From Bacteroidota bacterium (lineage in GTDB: Bacteria > Bacteroidota > Bacteroidia > UKL13-3), in the NCBI GenBank assembly GCA_947459075.1, contig CANHBJ010000008.1:1-35582 (forward strand): a DNA stretch of 35,582 nt, given 5' to 3'. The position numbers were made by a program, and so were the translations under genes. Under the pieces are notes generated by a model that was given only the letters and a program-made list of their open reading frames with translations, searched no databases and was not told the DNA's origin. Below, piece by piece: positions 16,901 to 24,619 of the stretch (positions are counted from its first letter, which is position 1; each line of letters starts with the position of its first letter).

Positions 16901-17755
16901 AATTAATTGAGGATAAAAAATAGTGTCGCCATAGTAGGTGTAAAAGAAATTTTTATAGGCAGTATCATTGAATCGGGTTTGAATTTGACCATCCCCAAAA
17001 ATCCAAGTGGATTGTAAACCAATTGTATCTACAAGACTCGAATTCCTGAACCCCACAACAGTTTGTCCGCATCGCATATCTTGTACAAATGTCATATCAG
17101 CAATAATCTTGGGGTATACAACAACCGTATCTACCAATTGAGCAACACAACCATTGGTATCTTCTACTTCAAGTACAACCAAGTAATTATTTCCATTAGC
17201 ATCGGTATAACTGTGCGAAAGTTGATTATTAAAAGGTGCATTGTTGGTTACAAATGCCCCATCACCATAAATCATGGTTCGTCTTTTTATGGGTGCATTA
17301 CTAGCTCCAGAAACAGACAAGTCGTTAAATACAAACCAGTTTTGGTTAAAGCACTGGGTATCATTTGGGGTGATGGCATAGTTTGCTATAGGTTTGGTAA
17401 AAACCCTTATTATTATAGGTGGAGCATCACAAAATGTACCACCAAATTTATAAACCCTTAAATTAACGGTATAGTTTCCTGCTTGGGGATATTGGTATGT
17501 AGGTATTGATTGATTGCTGGTACTGTTATCGCCAAAACTCCATAAATAAGCCGAATCTGATGCTGATAAAGGTGAACGACTAAACGTAATGGTTGAGCCT
17601 ACACAAATTTTTTGGGCATTAGGTATAATGTTACATGGTTGTGCTTTTAAAGCCCAATCACTTGTTAAAAAAAACAATAACGCTAAACCAAAGTATTTCA
17701 CTGAGCGGAATTTACGTAATACAATTCTAAATAAATTATTAATAACTGCACCCAT
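13922..17755 (-). CDS. Large PKD-like secreted protein with T9SS type B C-terminal domain
   Basis: This 1277-aa exported protein has a signal sequence after a long basic n-region (FGLALLFFLTSDWALKAQ, residues of about 23-40). A succession of PKD-like beta-sandwich repeats follows, recognisable by elements such as YLWSFGDNSTSNQS, YLWDFDDG, FTYEFGDGSP, IYWNFGDSD and YDWNFGQPS, each followed by an HxY/YxxxGxY-type strand. Many Cys residues suggest disulphides. The last 85 or so residues (IPNVFTPDNADGRNDAFDI...YELFIYNRWGTMVFEG...CPEGTYFVVFKY) are the gliding-motility-associated, type B sorting domain for T9SS. It is therefore likely a surface or released adhesin-like cargo. The gene is unlinked to a partner on its strand and diverges from mtaB across 35 bp. 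Confidence 0.92.
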   Translation of the reverse strand: MGAVINNLFRIVLRKFRSVKYFGLALLFFLTSDWALKAQPCNIIPNAQKICVGSTITFSRSPLSASDSAYLWSFGDNSTSNQSIPTYQYPQAGNYTVNLRVYKFGGTFCDAPPIIIRVFTKPIANYAITPNDTQCFNQNWFVFNDLSVSGASNAPIKRRTMIYGDGAFVTNNAPFNNQLSHSYTDANGNNYLVVLEVEDTNGCVAQLVDTVVVYPKIIADMTFVQDMRCGQTVVGFRNSSLVDTIGLQSTWIFGDGQIQTRFNDTAYKNFFYTYYGDTIFYPQLIINDKNGCKDTTDKINIVRTFIPDSIIHIKPKNKQCYNSNEFAFENKTKVEDRLAFSWSIIKPDDIYQIDSSGKEINYIKLQSCGVYNIILRFNYYSCSFLADTTVTVYGPRAIIEDTTNEAQRNIQCNSADTVRLAFKDGNCYYANSNLTYLWDFDDGFAPSCTTNTKLGINVNQNCRYSTDSVMVKHHYLFPNQSCYKVSLIVRDSVIGCVDTIYKYLRLALPKAGWDSTVLPPRPRVDILFNKCTLDKYEVNFPRIEPLCGPQSVWLMKDTSCPFALWNKIAEYPLGLSRQDIQLTDICSKDTIAVLGIIVKNGECYDTGYYSYPVNKVYQSVLMKKEFDTDICAPHQVTFYTVDSIRKDLLSFTYEFGDGSPPNTYIFNGVGDTVVKSINYVYAKNGAYNAKFKFLTKDSCIKEDLISFVVGNVASLSILTPEICVNSLAKFNAKIRYVNSPIIDFWNDTLRRNANMERIYWNFGDSDIWYLGSEAINHKYTKVGVYYIKMAYKDSSLVACFDTVQGFKYRVSVNGIRALAKLSSDTFYCAPTVVTFIDESYGMQGDSIPKPSLIVGRFWEFDAGKGTSILKQPGVFYNQNGKYSAKLYSNSVDGCYDTTLVSLNIVGPTPSFVIVEDTFGCIPFTVKLRNQTGQALNNFIWYFNNQAGAIYSTKSDTDITFTYTQPGTFKIDLLGEDSITNATTNETKNCTARFPFLDNANAFHPRTITALPIDTLKLTVPDTVCIDVPFIAKAFGTQHNIQANWLWGINNVPVQWPVNTDYTYTYDSAGKYSLVVDPIITQKNQCVVGTEKEITVLSPLADFTFKLNNYPNIPFTNLSQGAVRYDWNFGQPSSGQNTSNSINPTHNYGETKESYTVCLMAFDAKDCMDSICKIIPIRSSVKIPNVFTPDNADGRNDAFDIDIDGWEKYELFIYNRWGTMVFEGFKDGFLNDGINWDGKDKNDGSKCPEGTYFVVFKYKLITEPEEQTYHGTITLIRD

Positions 17756-17777
17756 TCTTATTTAAGCTTAGTATCTA

Positions 17778-17785
17778 TATCTTTG
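17778..17785 (+). promoter_or_regulatory. mtaB -7 promoter element, probably leaderless
   Basis: TATCTTTG matches the Bacteroidota -7 consensus TAnnTTTG exactly. Only five bases (CGGTA) separate it from the mtaB ATG, so transcription should start at or just before the start codon. No clear -33 TTTG is visible at the usual distance. Confidence 0.6.
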
Positions 17786-17790
17786 CGGTA

Positions 17791-19098
17791 ATGAGCAAAT
17801 CAGTAGCATTTTATACATTAGGCTGTAAATTAAACTTTTCAGAGACCTCAACCATTGGTAGGCAATTAACCAACGAGGGATTTAAAAAGGTGCAATTTGA
17901 AGCAGGTGCAGACGTTTATGTTATAAACACCTGCTCTGTAACCGATAACGCAGATAAAAAATGTAAAAAAATAGTAAACGAAGCTTTACGTCATAACCCC
18001 AATGCATTTGTTGCTATTATTGGATGTTACGCTCAATTAAAACCAAAAGAAATTGCCCGAATACCTGGAGTTGATTTGGTATTGGGTGCAGCAGAAAAAT
18101 TTAATATCAACGAGTACTTAACTAATACAACCAAAAAAGAAGTTGCCGAAATTAAAGATGGTAAAATTAAAGAGGTGTTGGATTACCATAGCTCCTACTC
18201 TATTGGCGACCGTACACGTACCTTTTTAAAAGTACAAGATGGTTGCGATTATTTTTGCTCATTTTGTACCATTCCATTGGCACGCGGTGCAAGCAGAAGT
18301 GATACCATAGCAAATGTGGTTAAACAAGCCGAAGAAATTGTGGCAAGCGGAATAAAAGAAATTGTACTTACGGGAGTGAATACAGGAGATTTTGGTGCTA
18401 ATACAGGAGAGAATTTTTATCAATTATTAAAAGCTTTAGAAAAAGTAGAAGGATTAAAACGATTACGTGTATCATCAATAGAGCCCAACTTACTTACAGA
18501 CGAAATTATTGAGTTAGCTGCGCAATCAAATGTAATTGTTCCGCATTTTCACATACCCTTACAAAGTGGTAGCGATGAAATATTAAAGAGCATGCGTAGA
18601 AAATACCTCACCGATTTATATACCAGCAGGGTACAAAAAATAAAATCGTTGATGCCGCATTGTTGTATTGGGGTTGATGTAATAGTGGGCTACCCGGGCG
18701 AAACAGAGGAACATTTTTTAGAAACTTACAATTACTTAAACCAACTTGATATTTCTTATTTACATGTATTTACTTATAGCGAACGTGTAAATACCACAGC
18801 CAATAAATTACCTGGCAAAGTATACCCGCACGTACGTGCCGATAGAAGTAAAATGCTACATATTTTAAGTGATAAAAAACGTAGGCATTTTTATGAGCAA
18901 CATATTGGTAAAACCTACCCTGTACTTTGGGAAGCAGAAAACGATGCCAATGTAATGTATGGTTTTACAAGCAACTACATTAAGGTAAAAACTACATACG
19001 ACCCAGTGTTTGTAAACGAAATTATGAACGTTGAAATTACGGGTATTGATACTGATATGGTAGCTACTTGTAAAGTTGAGTTTGGGGTGATGGTATAA
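17791..19098 (+). CDS. mtaB: tRNA t6A37 methylthiotransferase MtaB
   Basis: MtaB is a cytoplasmic radical-SAM methylthiotransferase that converts t6A37 to ms2t6A in tRNAs reading ANN codons. The N-terminal UPF0004 domain supplies the second Fe-S cluster through Cys in TLGCKLNFSE, INTCSVTD and IGCYAQLKP. The radical-SAM site is CDYFCSFC (CxxxCxxC) in VQDGCDYFCSFCTIPLARG. The region FHIPLQSGSDEILKSMRRKY and VGYPGETEEHF are family signatures. TLGCKLN is typical of the MtaB subfamily as opposed to MiaB or RimO. The 435-aa length is normal. A tRNA-Lys(UUU), a potential substrate, lies 12 kb downstream. Confidence 0.94.
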   Translation: MSKSVAFYTLGCKLNFSETSTIGRQLTNEGFKKVQFEAGADVYVINTCSVTDNADKKCKKIVNEALRHNPNAFVAIIGCYAQLKPKEIARIPGVDLVLGAAEKFNINEYLTNTTKKEVAEIKDGKIKEVLDYHSSYSIGDRTRTFLKVQDGCDYFCSFCTIPLARGASRSDTIANVVKQAEEIVASGIKEIVLTGVNTGDFGANTGENFYQLLKALEKVEGLKRLRVSSIEPNLLTDEIIELAAQSNVIVPHFHIPLQSGSDEILKSMRRKYLTDLYTSRVQKIKSLMPHCCIGVDVIVGYPGETEEHFLETYNYLNQLDISYLHVFTYSERVNTTANKLPGKVYPHVRADRSKMLHILSDKKRRHFYEQHIGKTYPVLWEAENDANVMYGFTSNYIKVKTTYDPVFVNEIMNVEITGIDTDMVATCKVEFGVMV

Positions 19099-19136
19099 AA
19101 TGTAATTATAAAAAACCGCTTTATTTATCCTTTTAC

Positions 19137-20192
19137 TTAAAACGGTAACCTTACTGTTAAACTGTAAATACTTTCTTCTAATTTTGGAATACTAATTAAA
19201 TCAAACGACCAGCTAAATGGACCCATAACCTCTGTAGTAAAGCCAAATTTGAAAGCTTCAGGGGCATTAAACATTTGCTGGTTGCTAGGAATTAACAAAC
19301 CAGCTTGAACTCCTAACCAATAGGAATTATTACGCTTATATGGCAATGTATTAACCAAAAACCTACACTCCAAATTCGCTATTCCATTAATACTTGTAAT
19401 TTCTCCATTGGTGCGTTCTATAATGGGGAAACTCTCGAATAGAAATCCAACACGGTACTTTCCAATCCCATATTTATTGTTAACTCTTAAATCAATTTGT
19501 GAACCAAGTACAGGGCTTAGTGTGTTTCCAAATAGTGTAACACCTACTGTTGGCACAAACTGAAATAAATAGGATTTAGCTCCAGCCCTTTTTATCTCTC
19601 TCACATAATTACTATCAGTTGCTACCTCTACCTTGTAATAATTTTGAATCAACTTCTTACTTTTTGTTGCTTCAACTATGGCTTCATTCAAGCTCACCTC
19701 CCCTAATTGTGATATTAAACTATCGGGGTGGTTCATAAACACCAATATGCGCATACCTGTATTCAAGTTATAAATGGTATAGTTGTATTTAGGTAAATCC
19801 AATTTTAGCCTTAAAATTTCAAAAGCTACATCTACCCTTTTCTCGCTATATTCAGCGGCCTCCGCTTTTATGCGTCTTTTATTTTCATCTTGCACAAAGT
19901 AGTGCACTTCTAAAGCTGAAGAACTAATTGTACGCTCACTAAACGCCTTACTTATGTCATTTAAAAAAGCTGTTTTTAAACGATCAGCTGTTGGGCCAAA
20001 ATCTTTTAGTTTATTAAGTGTATTACCAATAATTAGTACTTTATTATTTTGCTTTAAATGTACTACAATGGTATCACCTACCTCAAAATAATCGACAATT
20101 GGACCAGTTACAGTAACCTGAGCAGTTGTATGTAAAGGAAAGAAAAAAATTGGCATGGCAACTATGAATGCAATAAACAATAGTTTTTTCAT
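19137..20192 (-). CDS. Predicted outer-membrane protein of the ECF locus, unknown function
   Basis: I do not recognise a named family. The 351-aa protein has a signal peptide (MKKLLFIAFIVAMPIFFFPLHTTAQ). The middle (residues of about 30-190) is a soluble domain rich in charged helices (SSALEVHYFVQDENKRRIKAEAAEYSEKR). From about 205 on there are alternating beta-strands with aromatic girdles (GVTLFGNTLSPVLGSQIDLRVNN, YWLGVQAGLLIP) ending in ...YSLTVRLPF. A terminal Phe after an amphipathic strand is the usual outer-membrane barrel ending, so a small barrel with a periplasmic domain is a reasonable reading. It lies 36 bp downstream of the anti-sigma gene and is probably co-transcribed with it. 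It is convergent with mtaB, with only a 38-bp gap and no strong terminator. Confidence 0.7.
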   Translation of the reverse strand: MKKLLFIAFIVAMPIFFFPLHTTAQVTVTGPIVDYFEVGDTIVVHLKQNNKVLIIGNTLNKLKDFGPTADRLKTAFLNDISKAFSERTISSSALEVHYFVQDENKRRIKAEAAEYSEKRVDVAFEILRLKLDLPKYNYTIYNLNTGMRILVFMNHPDSLISQLGEVSLNEAIVEATKSKKLIQNYYKVEVATDSNYVREIKRAGAKSYLFQFVPTVGVTLFGNTLSPVLGSQIDLRVNNKYGIGKYRVGFLFESFPIIERTNGEITSINGIANLECRFLVNTLPYKRNNSYWLGVQAGLLIPSNQQMFNAPEAFKFGFTTEVMGPFSWSFDLISIPKLEESIYSLTVRLPF

Positions 20193-20228
20193 TGTGATTC
20201 TGTTTAAATTTTAAAAATATTGTGTTTA

Positions 20229-20891
20229 TTAAAACCCTGTTTTAATCCTAATAACAGGAGTAAACTCAGCATGGTTATTTACTTGAAAATTGTTCCCCAC
20301 ACCCAACTTAAATTTAAACTTCTGTGCTTTTACCAAAACATCTGTTGGTGCACTTGGAGCCAATACAGGTGTGGTAAAATCAACTTCAGTAAATCTTTCG
20401 GTGATTGTAACTTGCTTGTTATTTGTTGTATTAACTATGGTTTGATTAACCACTTCTACTTTTTGTGTGATTGTATCAACACTAATATTTTGGTTATTTA
20501 TCGCCAATTGAGGTGGTGCATTTACCATTACTTTTTTATTATTTTTTATGGATGGTTTACTCACCTTTTTTTCATCAAGCTGATGAACTTCTTCAATCTT
20601 TGTCGCGGTATTTACAACACTATTGTTATTTGTTTGTAGCGATGATGTTATTGGCTTGGTAGGCTTTTTAATGATAAGTAAACCACTACCACCAATTAAT
20701 AAAAGCATTGCCGCAACTACACTTACACGTTGTATATAATACATTACCGACTTTTTATTTTGTTCGGATTTTAACCCTGCTTGTAACAATTCCCATTTGC
20801 TATTAAGGTTAGGCGAATAGCCCTCGGGTAAATCATTTACCGAGTTTATTTTATCCTGTATAATTTTATCGCTACGCATTTCCATAACCAT
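20229..20891 (-). CDS. Single-pass membrane protein, probable anti-sigma factor
   Basis: The 220-aa protein has a short cytoplasmic N-terminus (residues 1-55, with SPNLNSKWELLQAGL), one hydrophobic helix at about 56-74 (VSVVAAMLLLIGGSGLLII) and a low-complexity Asn/Thr/Val/Lys-rich periplasmic tail. The layout and position right behind an ECF sigma gene fit an anti-sigma factor, although I see no HxxxCxxC zinc motif. Start choice is open: three in-frame ATGs (Met1, Met3, Met5) overlap the end of the sigma gene by 20, 14 or 8 bp, all implying translational coupling. The shortest, MRSDKIIQDK, is the most usual type of overlap. Confidence 0.75.
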   Translation of the reverse strand: MVMEMRSDKIIQDKINSVNDLPEGYSPNLNSKWELLQAGLKSEQNKKSVMYYIQRVSVVAAMLLLIGGSGLLIIKKPTKPITSSLQTNNNSVVNTATKIEEVHQLDEKKVSKPSIKNNKKVMVNAPPQLAINNQNISVDTITQKVEVVNQTIVNTTNNKQVTITERFTEVDFTTPVLAPSAPTDVLVKAQKFKFKLGVGNNFQVNNHAEFTPVIRIKTGF

Positions 20892-21438
20892 ATTTTTTTT
20901 GGGTAATCACTTGTTTTAATTTTGCCTTGGCTTTTGCCAATTGTGTTTTACTTGTGCTCTCGCTTATACTAAGGGTTTCTGCAATTTCTTGATGGCTGAA
21001 TCCTTCTACCACAAACATGTTTAACACCGTGCGGTATCCTGTTGGCAACAATGTAATGGCATCGTATAAATAATTGGCTTCTATTTGTTGTAAGGCATCA
21101 TCATCAAAACTTACTTCAGGTGTTTGATCTAATGTTACCATATTAAAGTTGTTTTGTTTACGCAAAGCCATCAAGGCTTCATTTACCATAATACGTTTCA
21201 ACCAAAATTTAAAGCTATCTTCTCCTTGGTATTCAAACCGCTCTATTTGCTGAAAAGCTTTTAAGAAACCTTTCATCACACAATCTTCTGCTTCATCGGT
21301 TCGCACGATGTAACGCAGGCAAACCCTAAACATGTTGCTAAACAAACCATCGAACAACATTTTTTGAACGTTAGAATCGCCTTTTTTAAGTTGTTTGATG
21401 TGTTTTTCGTTTACCTGCATTAGATTGTATACTGCCAT
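20872..21438 (-). CDS. ECF RNA polymerase sigma-70 factor
   Basis: This 188-aa sigma factor contains regions 2 and 4 only. Region 2 spans about residues 20-95 (LFDGLFSNMFRVCLRYIVRTDEAEDCVMKGFLKAFQQIERFEYQG...FKFWLKRIMVNEAL). Region 4 spans about 125-180 (AITLLPTGYRTVLNMFVVEGFSHQEIAETLSISESTSKTQLAKAKAKLK) with the DNA-contacting helix-turn-helix. It directs polymerase to an alternative promoter and is presumably held inactive by the overlapping downstream membrane protein. Met7 (MQVNEKHIKQL) is an alternative start. The 215-bp gap upstream must hold its promoter, but I see no clean consensus element there. T9SS regulator PorX acts through an ECF factor in Porphyromonas; no link between porX and this gene is shown here. 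Confidence 0.92.
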   Translation of the reverse strand: MAVYNLMQVNEKHIKQLKKGDSNVQKMLFDGLFSNMFRVCLRYIVRTDEAEDCVMKGFLKAFQQIERFEYQGEDSFKFWLKRIMVNEALMALRKQNNFNMVTLDQTPEVSFDDDALQQIEANYLYDAITLLPTGYRTVLNMFVVEGFSHQEIAETLSISESTSKTQLAKAKAKLKQVITQKKYGYGNA

Positions 21439-21621
21439 AATGTGGTTATGACACCAAAAGTTGCCTGAATCCTCAATATTTTTTTAAACCACTGGTATTC
21501 AACACAAATAAAATGATTTATAAGCAACTAAAAAGCAAGTGGTAAAAAGTAGGTTGCGTATAAGATGTAATTTTACCGCTTTTAATAAATCGGACACTCT
21601 AATTATAATACCATCAATAAA

Positions 21622-21650
21622 AAAAGGGATGATTTTAAACCATCCCTTTT
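21622..21650 (-). terminator. Intrinsic terminator after arginine decarboxylase
   Basis: AAAAGGGATG (21622-21631) pairs with CATCCCTTTT (21641-21650). Read on the minus strand the stem is followed directly by a run of T residues, just after the arginine decarboxylase stop codon. Confidence 0.85.
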
Positions 21651-21653
21651 AAA

Positions 21654-23057
21654 TTAAAATCCTAATACCTTCATCATTTGTTCAGCGTTTTGCTCTTCAG
21701 AAAACACCTTAACATCCATTGTTCCGTCTTCTTTCTTATCTATAATTAAGTGTTTTGGCGCTGGTATCAAACAATGTTGTATGCCCCCGTATCCACCTAA
21801 ACTTTCTTGGTATGCTCCCGTATGAAAGAAGCCCATGTACAAAGGTTCATCTTTTTGTAACCTTGGCATAAATACTTGGTTGGTGTGGGTATCGCTGTTA
21901 TAAAAATCCTGACTATCGCAAGTTAAACCACCAAGGTTAATACGTTTAAATTCTTCATCCCATTGATTAATAGCCAACAAAATAAACTTTTGTCCAATGC
22001 CCCAAGTATCAGGTAATGTGGTAATAAACGAGCTGTCTATCATGTACCACGACTCTTTATCGTTTTGTTGTTTCTCTCCAATAATGCTGTATATCGCACC
22101 ACCACTTTCGCCAACAGTAAATGAACCAAACTCTGTTATAATATTTGGTGCTGTTATATTGCGGCTATCGCAAATGGTTTTAATATAATACACAATTTGA
22201 TCTATCATATATGGGTAATCATGTTCTATACCCAATGAGGTATATATAGGCATACCTCCTCCAATGTCAAGTGTATCTAAATCAGCACAAATTTCTTTTA
22301 AATCGCAATACACATTAACCAAACGTGTAAGTTCACTCCAGTAGTAAGTGGTATCTTTAATACCGCTATTTACAAAGAAGTGAAGCATTTTTAATTTAAA
22401 CTTCGGATTGTCTTTTATTTTAGATAAGTATAAATCGTTTACTAATTTATGGCTTGTACCCAAGCGAGAAGTGTACACCAAATAACCTGGCTCTTCTTCT
22501 GTGGCAATCCGAATACCTAAGTTCATGGGTACTTCAGCATAGTTATCAATTAATTCTAACTCTGCAGGATTATCAAGTACACACACCAAATTTTCAAAAC
22601 CATTTTTAGCAAATTCAGCCATTTTTTTGGCGTAAACATCGGTTTTGTATCCGTTACAAACTATAAACTTATCCTTTGCAAATTTTCCATCAGCATGTAA
22701 TTTGGCCAAAAGGTCTAAATCAAAAGCCGATGAAGTTTCAATGTCAGCACCATTTTTTAGTACTTCATCAATAATAAAACTAAAGTGTGAGCTTTTGGTA
22801 CAATAGCAATAATTGTATGTACCAGGGTAATTGTATTTATTAATGGCTTGGTTAAAAAGCAGTCGAGATTTATTGATTTGCGAACCAATTTTGGGTAAAT
22901 AGGTAAATTTAAATGGTGTACCATATTGTTTAATAAGCTCCATTAAATCAACACCATGAAAATAAAGCTGATTATTTTTAACCTCAAAACCATGTCGTGG
23001 GAAATAGAATGTTTGGTTAATTAAGTCGATGTACTTGTTTTTAATACCTGTTGACAA
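21654..23057 (-). CDS. speA: Arginine decarboxylase, short Bacteroidota form (fold III, PLP)
   Basis: This PLP-dependent alanine-racemase-fold decarboxylase probably converts arginine to agmatine for polyamine synthesis. The PLP lysine lies in YNYCYCTKSSHFSF, the phosphate-binding glycines in LDTLDIGGGMP, and the active-site Cys and Asp in GGLTCDSQDF, which resembles the GGLTCDSDD region of SpeA. It is 467 aa, against about 658 aa in E. coli SpeA. The start is odd: no ATG exists between the upstream in-frame TAA and the conserved KNKYIDLINQTFYFPRHGFEV, so translation must begin at TTG (23057), or possibly ATT four codons later. Related carboxy(nor)spermidine-type decarboxylases are the alternative. 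It is a single gene with its own terminator. Confidence 0.82.
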   Translation of the reverse strand: MSTGIKNKYIDLINQTFYFPRHGFEVKNNQLYFHGVDLMELIKQYGTPFKFTYLPKIGSQINKSRLLFNQAINKYNYPGTYNYCYCTKSSHFSFIIDEVLKNGADIETSSAFDLDLLAKLHADGKFAKDKFIVCNGYKTDVYAKKMAEFAKNGFENLVCVLDNPAELELIDNYAEVPMNLGIRIATEEEPGYLVYTSRLGTSHKLVNDLYLSKIKDNPKFKLKMLHFFVNSGIKDTTYYWSELTRLVNVYCDLKEICADLDTLDIGGGMPIYTSLGIEHDYPYMIDQIVYYIKTICDSRNITAPNIITEFGSFTVGESGGAIYSIIGEKQQNDKESWYMIDSSFITTLPDTWGIGQKFILLAINQWDEEFKRINLGGLTCDSQDFYNSDTHTNQVFMPRLQKDEPLYMGFFHTGAYQESLGGYGGIQHCLIPAPKHLIIDKKEDGTMDVKVFSEEQNAEQMMKVLGF

Positions 23058-23169
23058 CCCCGTAATTATTAAATTGTTAGAAAATTGTTTTGCAGTTGCA
23101 ATGTTATAAAAACGTTGGGGATTATTTTATGATTTTTTTTGAGGTATTACTAAACAAGTAAAATACCAA

Positions 23170-23790
23170 TTAAGCACCCACATGTATTACTTCATCGGCA
23201 AAATCGTATTCAAAGGTTTGGTTTGATGCAATAACAACCAATTTGTTTTGGCGGTGCTTTTGTATCATTTGTCTGTACCACTCAATGCCTTTGGCATCAA
23301 GGTTTGTGCATGGTTCATCAAAAAATAAAATAGGCGAATTGGCATAAAAAGCCTGGGCTAATTTTACGCGTTGTTTCATACCGCTGCTAAAGTGTTTTAC
23401 CTTTTTATCTCGGCTTTCGGTTAACCAAATTTCATCTATAATACCATCAATGGTATACCCACTTTCAAGTGTTTTAAAATTAAAGTGGAAGTTTAGTTGC
23501 TCTAATAGTGTAAGCTCTTCGGGTAATTCTAGGTATGGTGCAACATAAGAAGTTTGCTGATGTATTTCCTGAACAGGAATGGTTACTTCGGTTTGTGTAT
23601 TGGATAATACAATATTGCCTTTTGAAGCAGTTTGGTATCCATAAATAATTTGCAACAAGGTTGATTTACCGCTACCGTTGTTGCCAGTTAGCGCATAAGT
23701 ATTGCCTTGTTTTAATAAAGCAGAAACGTTTTGAAAAAGCCACTGCCTTCCAAAACGTTTTCCTACTTCTTGCAATACTATTTGCAGCAT
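23170..23790 (-). CDS. Orphan ABC transporter ATPase at the end of the lpx operon
   Basis: This 206-aa lone ABC ATPase has Walker A GNNGSGKST (residues of about 37-45), signature HFSSGMKQR, Walker B ILFFDEPCTNLD and a final switch segment VVIASNQTFEYDFADEV, in which the usual switch His is not obvious. It resembles short CcmA-type subunits that work with a separate permease. No permease gene is nearby. It begins 1 bp after lpxA stops, so it is surely in the same operon, suggesting an envelope lipid or polysaccharide role, but the substrate is unknown. I recall a similar ATPase next to lpxA in other Bacteroidota. Confidence 0.88.
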   Translation of the reverse strand: MLQIVLQEVGKRFGRQWLFQNVSALLKQGNTYALTGNNGSGKSTLLQIIYGYQTASKGNIVLSNTQTEVTIPVQEIHQQTSYVAPYLELPEELTLLEQLNFHFNFKTLESGYTIDGIIDEIWLTESRDKKVKHFSSGMKQRVKLAQAFYANSPILFFDEPCTNLDAKGIEWYRQMIQKHRQNKLVVIASNQTFEYDFADEVIHVGA

Positions 23791-23791
23791 G

Positions 23792-24580
23792 TTAAGGCTT
23801 ACGCAATTGAAAACCTTTCATCACACCACGTTCCGAATCGCCAATAAAACTTAAGATTTCATCTCTTTCGCTGGTTGCCGACATTTGTGTTTCAACCACT
23901 TTTACTGCTTTACTAATATTGGTATTGTGAACAAAAAGTACACGGTAAATATCTTGTATTTCGTTTATTTTTTCGTTGGTAAAGCCACTTCTACGCAAGC
24001 CTACAGAGTTAATACCCTCATAAGATAAAGGATAGCGTCCAGCTTTAACAAAAGGCGGAACATCTTTAGTAATCATGCTACCACCTTCAATCATTACATG
24101 ACGGCCAACATTTACAAACTGGTGTATGGCACATAATCCACCAATGCGTGCATTATCATCAATAGTAACGTGTCCTGCAACTTGTACCCCATTGGCAATA
24201 ATTACATTATCGCCCACCATACAATCGTGTGCTAAATGAACATATGCCATTAACAGGCAATTTTTACCTACCTGTGTTTTCATTTTATCAACCGTACCAC
24301 GGTTAATGGTAACCGCCTCACGAATGGTGGTATTATCTCCAATAATTACTTCGGTTTCCTCGCCATTAAATTTTAAATCTTGAGGTACTGCACCCAATAC
24401 TGCACCTGGAAATACTTTGCAGTTTTTTCCAATTTTGGTGTTGGGAAATATGGTAACATTGGGTCCTATCCAAGAGCCTTCTCCAATGGTTACGTTCTTG
24501 TGTATTACCGTAAATGGTTCAACCACCACATTAGCCGCTATTTTGGCCTGAGGATCAATGTATGCTAAAGTTTGAATCAT
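23792..24580 (-). CDS. lpxA: UDP-N-acetylglucosamine acyltransferase (LpxA)
   Basis: LpxA catalyses the first step of lipid A synthesis, transferring a 3-hydroxyacyl chain from ACP to the 3-OH of UDP-GlcNAc in the cytoplasm as a trimer. The N-terminal two thirds is a left-handed beta-helix of hexapeptide repeats (IDPQAKIAANVVVEPFTVIHKNVTIGEGSWIGPNVTI). The catalytic His lies in AYVHLAHDCMVGDNV, followed by ANGVQVAGHVTIDDNARIGG, a close match to E. coli LpxA around His125. The C-terminal helical domain starts at GLRRSGFTNEKINEIQDIYRVLF. The 262-aa length is exactly usual. It follows lpxC-fabZ by 39 bp. Confidence 0.96.
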   Translation of the reverse strand: MIQTLAYIDPQAKIAANVVVEPFTVIHKNVTIGEGSWIGPNVTIFPNTKIGKNCKVFPGAVLGAVPQDLKFNGEETEVIIGDNTTIREAVTINRGTVDKMKTQVGKNCLLMAYVHLAHDCMVGDNVIIANGVQVAGHVTIDDNARIGGLCAIHQFVNVGRHVMIEGGSMITKDVPPFVKAGRYPLSYEGINSVGLRRSGFTNEKINEIQDIYRVLFVHNTNISKAVKVVETQMSATSERDEILSFIGDSERGVMKGFQLRKP

Positions 24581-24619
24581 TAGTTATTATCGTTTTTGCT
24601 TAATGCTTATCCGTATTAA

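Noticed and set aside
17063-17461. 132-aa plus-strand ORF inside the PKD protein gene
   Set aside because: It is antisense to repeat-rich coding sequence; low-complexity I/Y/N composition and no start signals.
20220-20639. 139-aa plus-strand ORF opposite the anti-sigma gene
   Set aside because: The Cys/Phe/Tyr-rich translation is typical of antisense to Lys/Asn-rich coding DNA; the minus-strand gene fits its operon context.
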